A model generated the notes under the pieces. The model was not told the origin of the DNA. It did no database searches and was given only the letters and a program-made list of their open reading frames with translations. Shown piece after piece: positions 16,665 to 26,680 of a DNA stretch of 64,000 bases (position 1 is the first letter of the stretch; every line of letters starts with the position of its first letter). This DNA comes from JAXMBX01 sp046349635 (GTDB taxonomy: Bacteria > Planctomycetota > Planctomycetia > Planctomycetales > Planctomycetaceae): positions 1-64,000 of the forward strand of contig JAXMBX010000003.1 in the NCBI GenBank assembly GCA_046349635.1, read 5' to 3'. A program made the translations under genes and the position numbers.

Positions 16665-19295
16665 TTAACCCGCATCCGGCCCGGAGGGTTTTTCCGCCAC
16701 CTGGTACATCGTCGGCAGCGTCCCCGCTCCGTTGGACCGCAGTTCAGAGTTCGACCCCGCTGACAGCGAGAACTGGTACGGTCTCCCCTCCAGTTCATAT
16801 TCAATCAGCATCGGGTATGAAACCTCGAACACCGTCGAAGTGCCGGGCTTCAAGGTGAACTTCGGACTCCATTCCGTAAACGGCCCCTTCACCCGGTACG
16901 TCCAGTCGCTCTTGGTTTTGTTCGCCAGCTTGAGCGCCGGCGCCGCATACTTCGCCACCAGTCGTGAATCCTGCCAGGAGAGAGCCGACACCCGCAGCTT
17001 CGTGATCCCATACTCCAGGTCCGGAATCGCCACGCGTGAGGCCGGCCCCGCCGCGGTGAATTCCTTCCATCCCGCCGTAATCACCTTCTCGAAAGCTTTC
17101 GCGTCGATGCTCTTCGACTTCGCGGGAAAATCCTGCGCCAGTTTCGCATCCAGCTTGATGTCCGGATTTCCGGACCAGTCGAACACCAGCGTCGGCGGGT
17201 GCCCCTGTTTCCGGAGCAGTTCCAGCGTCGCCGGCTGACGCACCGAGGACGAAATCGTCGCCAGCGGTTTCCAGCCCGTCGGATTGTCCGGCGTCCGGTA
17301 CGCCATCAGCACTTTCAGGTCCGGCAGGAACAGTTCCAGCCGCGACCCCTTCTCTCCTTCTTTGGAAACTTTCAGCGGATTCACTTGCAGCGGTTCACTC
17401 AACGCCAGTTCAGACGTCAGCTCCACCTTGTTTCCCTGCGGCAGGTCCGGAATCGCCTTCCCCACCGTCGCCGGGTCGGTCAGCGCCGCGAGAGATTTGG
17501 CCGGCGTATCCAGCACGTTGATCTTCGCGATCCCGGCATCCACCAGCAGCTTCGTCATGGAGTTCAGGATCTTCGGCGCGAAGCCCACTTGCAGATCCGC
17601 CGTTTGGGGGATGTCCGCCAGTTTCGGTCCCAGCGGTTCCGACCACTTCGGTTCCTTCGGCGTTTTGCTCGCATCCACGCTTCCCAATGTTGCCCCCAGG
17701 ACCAGTGTCACACCTTTGGAATCTGTTGAGACATCTTCCGCCCAGGTCATGACCTGCGGAGCTGCGATCGGCAGCGGCCACACCCCCGACAGCACTCGGT
17801 CGAACTGGCTGAATTCCATCCGGTCTTCAAACTGCTGCAGCATCGACGGCACGACCGACGTCACCTGGGACTCGATCCGCCCCTTGCTGCTCCACATTCC
17901 GCTCACCAGGCCGTCATAGACCCGGTCCTGGGTCATCCCGATTCCGCGCGTTGAGATCCCCGACGGCCCACCGACCGCCCAGTTGTCGTCCGGAATCGTG
18001 AACTGCGTCCCCACCAGCCGCAGCTTGATCTTCCCTTTCTCGACTTCGGGACGTACCACGATGTTCACCCAGACCGGGCGCACGTGCCCGATCGAGATTC
18101 CCATCGGCCCGGCCGACGCGGAGCGCGGTCCCCCCGAAATGAATGTCGAACCGATCACCAGTTGGATGTTCCGCAGGCCGATCTGCAGCAGCAAGTCGTC
18201 TTTTCCCCGCGCTTTAATCACCACCCGATGCAGCTTTGCCGAGTATGAAATATTTGAGAACGTCACATTGAACGACCGTCCCGAAGCGGAGGTCGTATCG
18301 GAAATATTGTTCAAATAGCCCGACAAGGATTCTTCCGGCACCATTCCTGGAACCGCGTCCGACATCGCCGAGAGCATGTCATTCCCCAGCCGGATCGAGA
18401 CCGCCCGCGGCAAATACATCGCCGGCTGGAACGGCCGATCCGAAGCATGCCCCGCAAACGGTGCCGCCGGCACATTCACCACCGAGGGCGCGTTCAGGAC
18501 GTTATCCTCTTCCGCAATCGACTTCGGATTCATCAGCCAGCGGTACAATTCATCCCGGCTGTACACGTTCCGCCAGATCCCGTGCCCTTCCCGCGCGAAC
18601 TCCGTATAGATCGGCTGTCCCCCCGCTTTCCGGATCGCTTCCACGATCTTCCGCGACTCGTCCACCTTGATGATGTTGTCCAGCGCCCCGTGAAACGCCC
18701 ACGTCCGGACGTTCTTCAGTTTTTCTCCCCACGAGTCATCTCCGCCTCCTGCCAACGGCACGATCGAGGCCCACTTGTTCGGAGCCGCCGCCCCCCACGA
18801 CCACACTCCATACCCACCCATCGACCAACCCGTCAGCGTGATCTTTTGCGGATCGAGCTGATATTGTTCCGTCACTTCATCCAGAATTTTCATCGCCCGC
18901 TTGGAGTCCGGCGAATCCGCCCCCCAGCGTTTCAGGATCTGTCCGTTGGTCTCTTCGCATTGCGGGAAGATCACCACAAACGGAAACGTCTGTTCCCGCT
19001 CTTTGACATACGGGCCCAGGCCCACCGTTGTCTGCAGCAGACCGTCGCTGCCGCATTCCCCCGCCCCGTGCAGGTACATGATCGCGGGCCATTTCTTCGC
19101 GGGAGAGTAATCCGCCGGCAGGAACAGCACGTATTTATGCAGTCCCCCCTGCTCATCCTTATAAACCTTGACGATGAATCCCTTTTCCGCCCCCCCTGCA
19201 ATCCCTGGGCCTGGGTTTCAGCGGCCATTCCTGTCAGGAACAAACCGCACACCAGCGCCAGAATCAACCGTGGCTTGCTCGTCAATTGGATCATG
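16665..19295 (-). CDS. Large secreted esterase with long C-terminal domain, one frameshift
   Basis: The gene starts at ATG 19295 (GGGAG four bases upstream) with a signal peptide, LILALVCGLFLTGMAAETQAQ. A frameshift near 19190, at a run of seven C, separates this from the main frame. Residues of the main frame 1-210 are an esterase/PHB-depolymerase-like hydrolase: YLHGAGECGSDG, nucleophile elbow LTGWSMGGYGVWSW, AFHGALDNIIKVDESR and the catalytic-histidine region FAREGHGIWRNVY. About 600 residues follow that I do not recognise; they are beta-rich (NVTFSNISYSAKLHRVVIKA, GHVRPVWVNIVVRPE). Likely secreted, acting on extracellular esters or polymers; the C-terminal part could bind the substrate or cell surface. 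Confidence 0.78.
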
Positions 19296-19426
19296 GAACT
19301 CCCTACCATTTCCTGTCTGCCTTCTTCTTGGCTGCGCTTCCAATTACTCTCAAGACGCCCCTGCTCGAAATTATGACCAGAATGCTTGAGAATTTCCCCC
19401 CTGCGCGGACAATCACGTTTGATCAA

Positions 19427-19490
19427 CCTTCTCCCCCCCGAGGGAGAAGGTGGCCGCAGGCCGGATGAGGGGGCGGTTCAAACGTCTCTG
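19427..19490 (+). repeat. Dispersed palindromic repeat, family B copy 2
   Basis: CCTTCTCCCCCCCGAGGGAG with its pairing arm GAGGGAGAAGG, then GGATGAGGGGG and the tail TTCAAACGTCTCTG. It lies between divergently transcribed genes (esterase leftward, dehydrogenase rightward), so it is not simply a terminator. Confidence 0.75.
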
Positions 19491-19555
19491 TGTGAATTTC
19501 ACCGATTCCTTCATATAAATAATTCTCGTCGTCAGACTTCCGCAGGAGCCTCACC

Positions 19556-20560
19556 GTGCTGGCAGGACAGATCGTTGCCCCTCGAAAAATCGAACTCGTC
19601 GAAACCCCCGAACCGGTCCTCCCCCCGAAATCCGAAAATGCCGACGGTTCCGGCGACATCATTTTCCAGCCCGAAATCACCTGCCTCTGCGGGTCGGACC
19701 TTCCATTTTTCGATGATGACTTCGATGGCGATCCGGTTTCCTATCCTCGCCAGTTAGGCCATTCCCTCCACGAAATGGTCGGCACCGTCACCGCCACCAA
19801 CGGCAAACGCTTCAAGGTTGGCGAAAAAGTTCTCACCGTCCCCGTCTATCAGGTCGGCCTTTTCGAACGCTACCGCGTGAGCGAAAACCGGGCCATCCAC
19901 ATCGACACGCGCGTCCCCGCGGAGCAGGCGATGCTCGCCCAGCCTCTCGGCACCGTCATCTTCGGCCTGAAAAAACTCCCCCGCATCATGGATCTGGATA
20001 TCGCCGTCGTCGGCCAGGGACCGATCGGCCATCTCTTCAACCTCTGCCTCCGCAATCTCGGCGCCCGCAAGATCATTGGCATCGACCTTATCAAGTCCCG
20101 CCTCGCTCTCAGCAAGCACCACGGTGCCACCCACACCATCTGCTCCTCCGAGACCGATCCGGTCGAAGCGGTCAAGTCGATCACCGATGGCAAGATGCCC
20201 GATATCGTCATCGAAGCGGTCGGCCATAAGGCCCAGGCTCTCAATCTCGCCATCAGCCTCAGCCGCCTTGCCGGCCAGATCCTCTACTTCGGCGTTCCCC
20301 CTCTCAAGGTCAACGACATCAACATGTACGAGATGTTCGTCAAGAACATCACCCTCTACACCACCGTCAACCCCGACTTTGCCCGTGATTTCCCCCTCGC
20401 CATGCAGTGGATCGGCGAAGGCCGCGTGGACGTCTCCAAACTCATTACCCACCGTTATGAATTGAAACAGATCCAGCAGGCGTTCGAATGTTTCCGCGAC
20501 CGTGCCGAAGGAGCCTTGAAAGTCCTCGTCCGCTTCCCCGCCGCCGGCGACTGGAAATAA
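19556..20560 (+). CDS. Medium-chain (zinc-type) alcohol dehydrogenase family protein
   Basis: A 334-residue MDR protein. The catalytic-domain segment ITCLCGSDLPFF and GHSLHEMVGTV carry the usual Cys and His-Glu zinc positions. The four-cysteine structural zinc lobe is not obvious, as in several non-canonical MDR groups. The NAD(P)-binding domain has VVGQGPIGHLFNLCLRNLGA (GxGxxG-type) and IIGIDLIKSR, whose D suggests NAD preference. Resembles sorbitol/threonine dehydrogenase-like enzymes; substrate unknown. GTG at 19556 is supported by AGGAG seven bases upstream. The following acpS gene is 108 bases downstream, after a hairpin. Confidence 0.85.
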   Translation: MLAGQIVAPRKIELVETPEPVLPPKSENADGSGDIIFQPEITCLCGSDLPFFDDDFDGDPVSYPRQLGHSLHEMVGTVTATNGKRFKVGEKVLTVPVYQVGLFERYRVSENRAIHIDTRVPAEQAMLAQPLGTVIFGLKKLPRIMDLDIAVVGQGPIGHLFNLCLRNLGARKIIGIDLIKSRLALSKHHGATHTICSSETDPVEAVKSITDGKMPDIVIEAVGHKAQALNLAISLSRLAGQILYFGVPPLKVNDINMYEMFVKNITLYTTVNPDFARDFPLAMQWIGEGRVDVSKLITHRYELKQIQQAFECFRDRAEGALKVLVRFPAAGDWK

Positions 20561-20573
20561 AAACTCTGGGTGG

Positions 20574-20592
20574 CCCGGCCAGATTGGCCGGG
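20574..20592 (+). repeat. GGTGGCCC-flanked hairpin
   Basis: CCCGGCCA (20574-20581) pairs with TGGCCGGG (20585-20592) around a 3-base loop, 13 bases past the dehydrogenase stop. The left flank GGGTGG matches the hairpin at 16574. There is no T-tract. Confidence 0.6.
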
Positions 20593-20668
20593 TGCCGTCA
20601 GGCACAAGAAGCCGCGCAGTTCGGGAGTGATCGCCACTAAACTGTTTTTGAATCACAAATAAATCACC

Positions 20669-21058
20669 ATGGCCTCAAACATCGTCGGCATCGGCACCGA
20701 TATCGTGGAAGTCGTCCGCATCGGCCAGATGATCGAAAAGCACGGCGAACTCTTTATCAACCGTGTCTATACCGATCAGGAGATCGCCTATTGCCAGCGT
20801 CGCAAGGAATATCTCCAGCACTACGCCGGTCGTTGGGCCGCCAAGGAAGCGGTCATGAAGACCCTCGGCACAGGCTGGTCCCGCGACGTCGGCTGGAAAG
20901 ACATCGAAGTTACCACCGAACTCTCCGGCGCCCCCACGATCAAAATCCACGGCGCCGCCCGCGACATCATGGAACAACTGGAAATCACCCGCATCTTGAT
21001 CAGTATCTCGCACTGTCGCTCCTATGCGACCGCCACCGCCCTCGCCTTCGGCGAGTAA
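20669..21058 (+). CDS. acpS: Holo-[acyl-carrier-protein] synthase
   Basis: A 129-residue protein of normal AcpS length. The signature GIGTDIVEVVRI (about 7-18), with the magnesium-binding aspartate, and the second motif RWAAKEAVMKTLGTGW (about 55-70), with the metal-binding Glu and Lys, are intact; ISISHCRSYATATAL at the C-terminus also matches. AcpS attaches 4'-phosphopantetheine from CoA to acyl carrier protein, in the cytosol. Start ATG 20669 gives MASNIVGIGTD. It stands between a dehydrogenase and an MmgE/PrpD gene on the same strand with gaps near 90-110 bases. Confidence 0.96.
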   Translation: MASNIVGIGTDIVEVVRIGQMIEKHGELFINRVYTDQEIAYCQRRKEYLQHYAGRWAAKEAVMKTLGTGWSRDVGWKDIEVTTELSGAPTIKIHGAARDIMEQLEITRILISISHCRSYATATALAFGE

Positions 21059-21146
21059 CTGGCTTCTTGTAGGTCAGGCTGTGCCTGACGTCCTGCCACA
21101 ATACTTTTAGAACGACTTTCGAATTTCAGACAACTCTCTGAAGGAT

Positions 21147-22520
21147 ATGAACGTGACGACTCCTCTCGCTGACCGCCTCGCCGCTTACGCCTCTCACCTC
21201 TCCTATGAACAGATCCCCGATCGGACCCGCCACGAAGTCCGCCGCCGCGTTATCGACTCCCTCGCCTGTGCCGCCGGCGCCTGGCAGGCCGATGCCGTGA
21301 AGGTCGCCCGCAAAGTCGCTTCACGCGTCCAGTCCACTCAGCGCTTCCTCGGCGGAGCGCACACCACCAGCCCCGATCTTGCCGCCTTCGTCAACGGCAT
21401 CCACTTCCGCTACCTCGACTACAACGACACCTACCTCTCCCTCGAACCCGCTCACCCCAGCGATAACCTCGCCGCCGTCTTCGCCGCCGCCGAAGCCGCC
21501 GACCGCGACGGCAAGGCCATCATCACCGCCGGCGTCCTCGCCTACGAAATCCAGTGCCGCATGTGCGACGCCGCCAGCATTCGCGCCCAGGGCTGGGACC
21601 ACGTCACCTACGGTGCCTTCTCCACCTCAGCCGCCGCTGCGAAACTCCTCGGCCTTTCGACCGAACAGATCCTCCAGGCCCTGAACCTCGCCGGTACCCC
21701 TAATACGGCCCTTCGACAGACCCGTGCGGGCGAACTCTCCGAATGGAAAGGCTGTGCCTTCGCCAACGCCTCCCGCAACGGCGTCTTCTCCGCCCTCCTC
21801 GCCGCGGAAGGCCTCACCGGCCCCGCTCCGATCTTCGAAGGGGAAATGGGCTTCTTCAAACAGGTCTCCCGCAAGCCGTATGACCTCCCCAAACTCGGCG
21901 GCTTCGAGTCCGAAAAGGAATTTATGATCGATAAGACCTCGATCAAGTTCTGGCCCGCCGAATACCACTCTCAAAGCTCCATCCACGCCGCCCTCGAACT
22001 TCGCCAGAAAATCGGCGACCTCAGCAAACTGGAACGACTCGACATCTACTCCTTCGATGCCGCCGTGGACATCATCGGCAAGGACCCGGAAAAATGGCGT
22101 CCCAAGACCCGCGAAACCGCTGACCACAGTCTCCCCTACTGCACCGCCGTCGCCCTCGTGGACGGCAACGTCACTCTCGAATCCTTCAGCGACGCCCGCC
22201 TCAAGGATGAGTCCCTCCTCGCTCTCGTGGCGAAGATCAAGATCCTCCGCGATTCCGGCCTCACCGCCCGTTATCCCAAGGGGATCCCCAACCGCCTCGT
22301 GGCAGTCCTCAAGGATGGCACGCAGATCACCTGCGAAAACGAATTCCCCCGCGGCCATGACCAGAACCCCATGACCGATGCCGAAGTCACCGAGAAATTT
22401 GAGCGCATGACCGCGAAAATCCTGGATCAATCCGCCCGCACCAAGGTCCTCGACACGTGCTGGAAACTCGACTCCCTCTCCCACATCAGCGACCTCTTTA
22501 AATTCTTTCCCAAGGCTTGA
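21147..22520 (+). CDS. MmgE/PrpD family protein (2-methylcitrate dehydratase-like)
   Basis: A 457-residue protein of typical family length. The all-helical N-terminal domain has RRRVIDSLACAAGAW and the conserved HPSDNLAAVFAAAEA and GWDHVTYGAFSTSAAAAKLLGL blocks; the C-terminal domain includes FWPAEYHSQSSIHAALEL and RETADHSLPYCTAVAL, the ADHSLPY block being a hallmark of the family. Members include 2-methylcitrate dehydratase and aconitate decarboxylase; no prpB/prpC genes are nearby, so the substrate is undetermined. ATG at 21147 follows AAGGAT. The frame is intact. Confidence 0.92.
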   Translation: MNVTTPLADRLAAYASHLSYEQIPDRTRHEVRRRVIDSLACAAGAWQADAVKVARKVASRVQSTQRFLGGAHTTSPDLAAFVNGIHFRYLDYNDTYLSLEPAHPSDNLAAVFAAAEAADRDGKAIITAGVLAYEIQCRMCDAASIRAQGWDHVTYGAFSTSAAAAKLLGLSTEQILQALNLAGTPNTALRQTRAGELSEWKGCAFANASRNGVFSALLAAEGLTGPAPIFEGEMGFFKQVSRKPYDLPKLGGFESEKEFMIDKTSIKFWPAEYHSQSSIHAALELRQKIGDLSKLERLDIYSFDAAVDIIGKDPEKWRPKTRETADHSLPYCTAVALVDGNVTLESFSDARLKDESLLALVAKIKILRDSGLTARYPKGIPNRLVAVLKDGTQITCENEFPRGHDQNPMTDAEVTEKFERMTAKILDQSARTKVLDTCWKLDSLSHISDLFKFFPKA

Positions 22521-22558
22521 AATCACACCTCGTTGTGAGAGGGGAGGCCTTTTCTTCA

Positions 22559-22618
22559 CCCTCTCCCCCCCGAGGGAGAGGGCAGGGTGAGGGGGCGCAA
22601 CAAGCGTCTCTGATCTCT
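22559..22618 (+). repeat. Dispersed palindromic repeat, family B copy 3
   Basis: CCCTCTCCCCCCCGAGGGAG / GAGGGCAGGGTGAGGGGG with the tail CAACAAGCGTCTCTGATC. Lies between two + genes, 24 bases before the mobA start. Confidence 0.75.
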
Positions 22619-22641
22619 AACATTTTGAGTTGAGGAATCAG

Positions 22642-23475
22642 ATGAACTGTGGCGGCCTCATCCTCTGCGGCGGCAAAAGCTCCCGCATGGGGACTTCCAA
22701 GGCCTGGCTGAAGTTCGGCGACGAAACCTCCCTCGCCCGCGTCGTCCGCATCCTCCAACCTCTGGTCTCACCGATTGTCGTCGTCGCTGCCCAGGATCAG
22801 GATCTCCCCGCACTCCCGCCGGACATCCGCATCCTCCGGGATGAATTCGACTCTCAAGGCCCCCTCGCTGGACTCGCGGTCGGCCTTCAGGCGCTGCAAC
22901 CCCACGTTCCCGCCGCTTACTGCAGCTCCTGCGATGTCCCGCTCCTGCAACCCGCTTTCGTGCAGCTCCTCTTCTCGCGCCTCGCCGATCACGATGCCGT
23001 TGTCGTCCGCGCGGAAACCTACTGGCACCCCCTCACCGCGATCTATCGCACCTCGCTGGGGGATCGGGCTCGTTCGCTGGTCGAGCAGAATCAGCTCCGC
23101 GTCGTCGGCTTATACGAGCAGCAGGACATTCTCCCCATCCCTGTGGCCGATGTCCGCGCTGTTGATCCCGAACTCCTCTCCCTCCGCAACCTCAACACCC
23201 CCGAAGACTACGCCACCGCCCTCGAAATCTTTCCAGACTCCACCCCTCAACCTGATGTCCCCACCCACGTCTCGACCTGTCCCTCAATCTCCTGCTCCAA
23301 CTCGTCAATCACTTGCTCATCACTCACTCGCTGCCGTCTCTCCACCAGTGCCGCCAGTTCTTGCTCAAGAATCGGACTGCGCTCCGGCAACGGAAACTTT
23401 CTCAGCGTCTCCCCGCTGATCTCCAGATGCACACCCCGCCGCTTCGCAAACGTCTCAAACCATCGGCGCGCATAG
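22642..23475 (+). CDS. mobA: Molybdenum cofactor guanylyltransferase
   Basis: The first 200 residues are MobA: GLILCGGKSSRMGTSKAWLKFGD (nucleotide-binding GGxSSRMG-K loop, about 4-22, here split in description), RDEFDSQGPLAGLAVGL and CSSCDVPLLQPAFV, where the D binds magnesium. MobA attaches GMP to molybdopterin. ATG at 22642 has GAGG six bases upstream. After LRNLNTPEDYATALEIF (about 23235) the frame stays open to 23475, reading serine- and cysteine-rich antisense of the convergent methyltransferase-type gene for 229 bases. The natural stop is therefore either lost or hidden by an indel. No other molybdenum cofactor gene is present. Confidence 0.85.
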   Translation: MNCGGLILCGGKSSRMGTSKAWLKFGDETSLARVVRILQPLVSPIVVVAAQDQDLPALPPDIRILRDEFDSQGPLAGLAVGLQALQPHVPAAYCSSCDVPLLQPAFVQLLFSRLADHDAVVVRAETYWHPLTAIYRTSLGDRARSLVEQNQLRVVGLYEQQDILPIPVADVRAVDPELLSLRNLNTPEDYATALEIFPDSTPQPDVPTHVSTCPSISCSNSSITCSSLTRCRLSTSAASSCSRIGLRSGNGNFLSVSPLISRCTPRRFANVSNHRRA

Positions 23476-25026
23476 GAGGAATTCAACACTCCGCACAACG
23501 CCCTCAACGGCATCCCCTCTCTTTCCCGCGCCACAATCACATGGCACGAGAACCCCACGACCGCACGCTGCTCTGTGGAGACAAATTGCGGTTGCTTCCC
23601 CATCTGCACCGCCACAATCCTCGGTTGCACAAACAAGCCGCTCCTCTCGTGGCCAATGCAGATGCCACCATCCGATTTTCCCCTGCTTCACTTCCCGCCG
23701 CGCTTCCAGCACCGGGCGAAACCGTTCCAGATGCCGTGCAATTACAGGGATCTCATTCAGGTCCGGCGCCGTCTTCCCGGTCAGATACAGAATCTGTTTC
23801 GTCGCATCAACCGGTTCCCGGTAACGCCCCACTTTCGCCGTCTCCCAGTACGGCCGCAGGAAGCCGCTCTTTCCCCGTCACTCAGCTTCAGCTCCGCCAC
23901 CTCGTCCGCGGACAGCACGAACACCCCCGTACCCGCCGCCCTAACTCCGGAAACATCGCCGCCTGCCGTTTACTGATCGTCGGCGGATTTTCCGCCACCC
24001 CTGCCGCACTTCAAACGATTCTTCCAGTCTTCGCCTTGCAGTCCCGCTCCTCACTCCGATGCGGAATCAACTGCCCCCCGTGATACAACTCCCGCTGGTC
24101 ATACTCCGCGACCCGCCAAGTCACATCCCCCGTCGTTCGCGGCTCATCCCCTCCCAGCGATCCCCACACTTCCCGCGGAGAATCGCCACGCCGACGCGCT
24201 TGGGAAATCTGACACACCCGACAACGAGGCTCCTCACCGATTCGCTTCTTCCGAGCCAGAACACATGATGCCGCCCTTGCACGTCAGCAAACACCGGCCA
24301 CTGATCGAAATCGACAATTTGCAACAGATCCGTCTCAGCCCGCAACCGCCCGATGAGTTTCGCGCCCCCCGGCTGTGCGTCCAATAGCTGTTTACCACGA
24401 AACACAGCAACCCCATTGGATGCAGCAGATCCAGGCTGCGGTGCAGAAAGTAATACCACAGGTCCATCCGCGCCTGCCGCCATTTCTTCCCCAGCGGCGT
24501 CCCTGCGATCTCCTCGAACTGCTCCTTCGCATCCTTCTCGCGGCGATAGGGCGGATTCCCGATGATCAGGTCAAATCCCCCCTGCCGCCGCGCTCTGAAA
24601 TTCCCGCCCCCAATCCAGCCCGGGACTTCTTCCCGCACCTTGATCCTCGCTTGAGAACCCCGCACCCAGCACGCATCCCCCGCGACCACATGACAGGCAT
24701 CCCCGGCCCTCATCGCCCCACGTAGGTTTTTCTCCGCTTCTGAATCGCTGCGGCGTCTCGATCCGCACCGCACAGAGTCCAGCTGATTCTTTGGGAGAGT
24801 TCAGCCCGATCCATTTCGCACTCTGTTCGAGAAACACTCCCGCCCCGCACGCCGGATCGAGAATGTTCAGTGTCTGCTTCGAATGCTGCTCAACACTCCG
24901 CTCATTCAGCAGCATTTCCAGTGACACCCGCACCATCCACTCCGCCAGTTCCACAGGCGTGTAATACACCCCATGCGCGCGCCGCAAGGCTTGTGAGGTG
25001 TCTGAGGAGGGCGAAGTTTCAGCCAT
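23247..25026 (-). pseudogene. Type IIG-like/Eco57I-type DNA methyltransferase, multiply frameshifted
   Basis: About 593 codons spread over at least five frames. The N-terminus (from 25026) has HGVYYTPVELAEWMV and the SAM motif I LDPACGAGVFLEQS; next (24773-24380) FDLIIGNPPYRREKDAKEQF with the catalytic NPPY of N6-adenine methyltransferases. The C-terminal blocks resemble target-recognition regions: KTAPDLNEIPVIARHLERF (near 23780) and LCGVLNSSYARRWFETFAK (near 23480), as in Eco57I/TaqI-class fusion enzymes. Frame breaks lie near 24760, 24380, 24200, 23900 and 23640. The coding strand is C-rich on the opposite strand to mobA. Either real decay of a restriction gene or clustered indel errors; no separate nuclease domain was identified. 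Confidence 0.8.
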
Positions 25027-25105
25027 CTGCGTCCAGTCGCGAAATTCGGGAAAACTTTCGCAGACATTCTACAGAACAAACGCCGTTTTACGCTGTCACA
25101 AGTCC

Positions 25106-25182
25106 CTCACAAAATGCGATTCGTGATCAGGAGGAGGTCTGCAACTTCTGGAAATCGCACTTCGTCCCGAGCATTCTGTGAG
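25106..25182 (+). repeat. Palindromic element family A, copy 5
   Basis: A 77-bp copy with CTCACAAAATGC / GCATTCTGTGAG ends (one A:C mismatch). Inside, GCGATT pairs with AATCGC, replacing the GCGGTTG/CAACCGC inner stem of copy 1, another paired change. The CTTCGTCCCGAGC box differs at one base. The right end lies six bases from the stop codon (25189) of the PAP2-like gene. Confidence 0.9.
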
Positions 25183-25188
25183 TTGGAA

Positions 25189-26367
25189 TTAGTACCGGTA
25201 CTCCAATCCCATCCCCGTCGCCTGCGGGTTCTGCATCGTGTAAGGCACCACCTGCCACGAATACGTCTCTTCAAAGTGCCGCTTGCCGATCGTTTTGCCG
25301 ATGATCAACCCGAACGCCGCCCCGAACACCACGTCCGACAGATACTGGTCTTGCAGGTCGATCGTGCTCCAGCTGATCAAGCCCGCAAGCGCATACGCCG
25401 GCAGTCCCATCTTCCAGCCGTAGTACTCTTCCAGCACTGCCGCCATCGCGAAGCTCGTCGCCGCCTCTTCGGAGGGGAACCCGTAATGTCCGTCATACAG
25501 GCCGTCGCTGGGGCGTTGCGTATCCGTCAGCAGCTTGATCAGCCACGCTCCCCCGCCCGAAAACTTATACGCACTGAACAACGCCAGCGCCAGGCTGTGC
25601 ATATCCTCGTCCTGGTTTCTCAGGCTCATGTAGTAAAACAACGACAACGCCGGGAACTGCACCGGGAATTCCCCCATCAGTTCCAGCGTTTCAGACAGCC
25701 CGTTCCACCGCTTGGGATGCTCCGCCACGTTGTCGGCGACCGGACCATCCAGAAATTCTGACGTCAGCACCGTTCCGCCAATCGCCATCCCCAGATACGC
25801 CCAGTTTCGCCACTGGACCAAAGCCTGGAAGTCGGAGTTGAATACCCCGAACAGGTTGCTCACATCTTCGTGAAAGCTGAATCGGGGGTACACATCCTCG
25901 TAGGGGCCCCCTTCCGGAATCGGGTAGTTCCCCTCCGGGACCGGCATCACCATCGGGCTTCCCATCTGCGGATTTCCCACCGGCCCGCCGGATTCCGGGA
26001 CGGGAGTCAAGCTTTTTGTCATGGGCGGTGGCAATTGGGGGCCGGGACCGCCATTCACCTGAAACACCTGCGCTTCCCCGGAAACCAGGAACAGGCCCGC
26101 CGAATCCTCGGGCTTTCGCCCCGGCCACAGCCGCACGCGGCTCAACCGTTCCGTCAACCAGAACGGCTCCGCTTCCACTCGGATCTGGGCCGGTCGATAG
26201 GCGACCGCATGCTGCACAGGTCGTCGTTCCCCCTCCATTTTCAGGGAGTGATCGGGGCCGATCTGCACGGTTCCCTGCCGGGCCGCCGAACTCAGTTGGC
26301 ACCCCACTAGACTCGGTAGCAACCCGAGGAACACCAGCACCGTGATGTTTCGCACGAAAGAAGTCAT
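25189..26367 (-). CDS. PAP2-like lipoprotein lacking catalytic histidines
   Basis: A 392-residue protein with a lipoprotein signal (VLVFLGLLPSLVGC, lipobox LVGC with C at about residue 23). After a proline/glycine-rich linker (about 105-155) comes a PAP2 fold with several membrane-type helices. Motif C1 is kept (KLLTDTQRP, K-x6-RP), but the C2 motif PSGH reads PSEE in GFPSEEAATSFAM and the C3 motif SRxxxxxHxxxD reads STIDLQDQYLSD, so both catalytic histidines and the C3 arginine are replaced. Family members dephosphorylate lipid phosphates; this one is probably inactive or works differently. The frame is intact, arguing against a sequencing artefact. Confidence 0.8.
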   Translation of the reverse strand: MTSFVRNITVLVFLGLLPSLVGCQLSSAARQGTVQIGPDHSLKMEGERRPVQHAVAYRPAQIRVEAEPFWLTERLSRVRLWPGRKPEDSAGLFLVSGEAQVFQVNGGPGPQLPPPMTKSLTPVPESGGPVGNPQMGSPMVMPVPEGNYPIPEGGPYEDVYPRFSFHEDVSNLFGVFNSDFQALVQWRNWAYLGMAIGGTVLTSEFLDGPVADNVAEHPKRWNGLSETLELMGEFPVQFPALSLFYYMSLRNQDEDMHSLALALFSAYKFSGGGAWLIKLLTDTQRPSDGLYDGHYGFPSEEAATSFAMAAVLEEYYGWKMGLPAYALAGLISWSTIDLQDQYLSDVVFGAAFGLIIGKTIGKRHFEETYSWQVVPYTMQNPQATGMGLEYRY

Positions 26368-26680
26368 ACGTAATCCGTACGGAGCCCGCCGCGACCTCAG
26401 GCGACCGTTGGAAATTCTGGGTCAGGATTCTTTGAGAGAGTGAGAGAGGAGAGGCTGGGGGTTATATCTTCAGCCGTAATTTTCTCAAACACCAATTCAC
26501 CCAGCGAAACGCCCAATCCCCCCGTAATTAACGGTGAATTCATAGAAATCCTGCCATTCTGATTCCTTGGCAACGGATTTCGAATACCGTAATGTACGGT
26601 CTCTTTCGCGCAATCGTGCCCCCGCAATCCAGTCTCCAGCTTTCCTATCTCATTTATCTTCTCTTCGGAAGGATTGCACC
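26368..26680. other. Divergent intergenic region between PAP2-like and MoxR genes
   Basis: Both flanking genes are transcribed away from this 313-bp gap, so it should hold two promoters, though I could not assign -35/-10 pairs. The MoxR frame is open through part of it, but the composition there is not gene-like. GGAAGGA at about 26667 is the MoxR ribosome-binding site. Confidence 0.5.
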
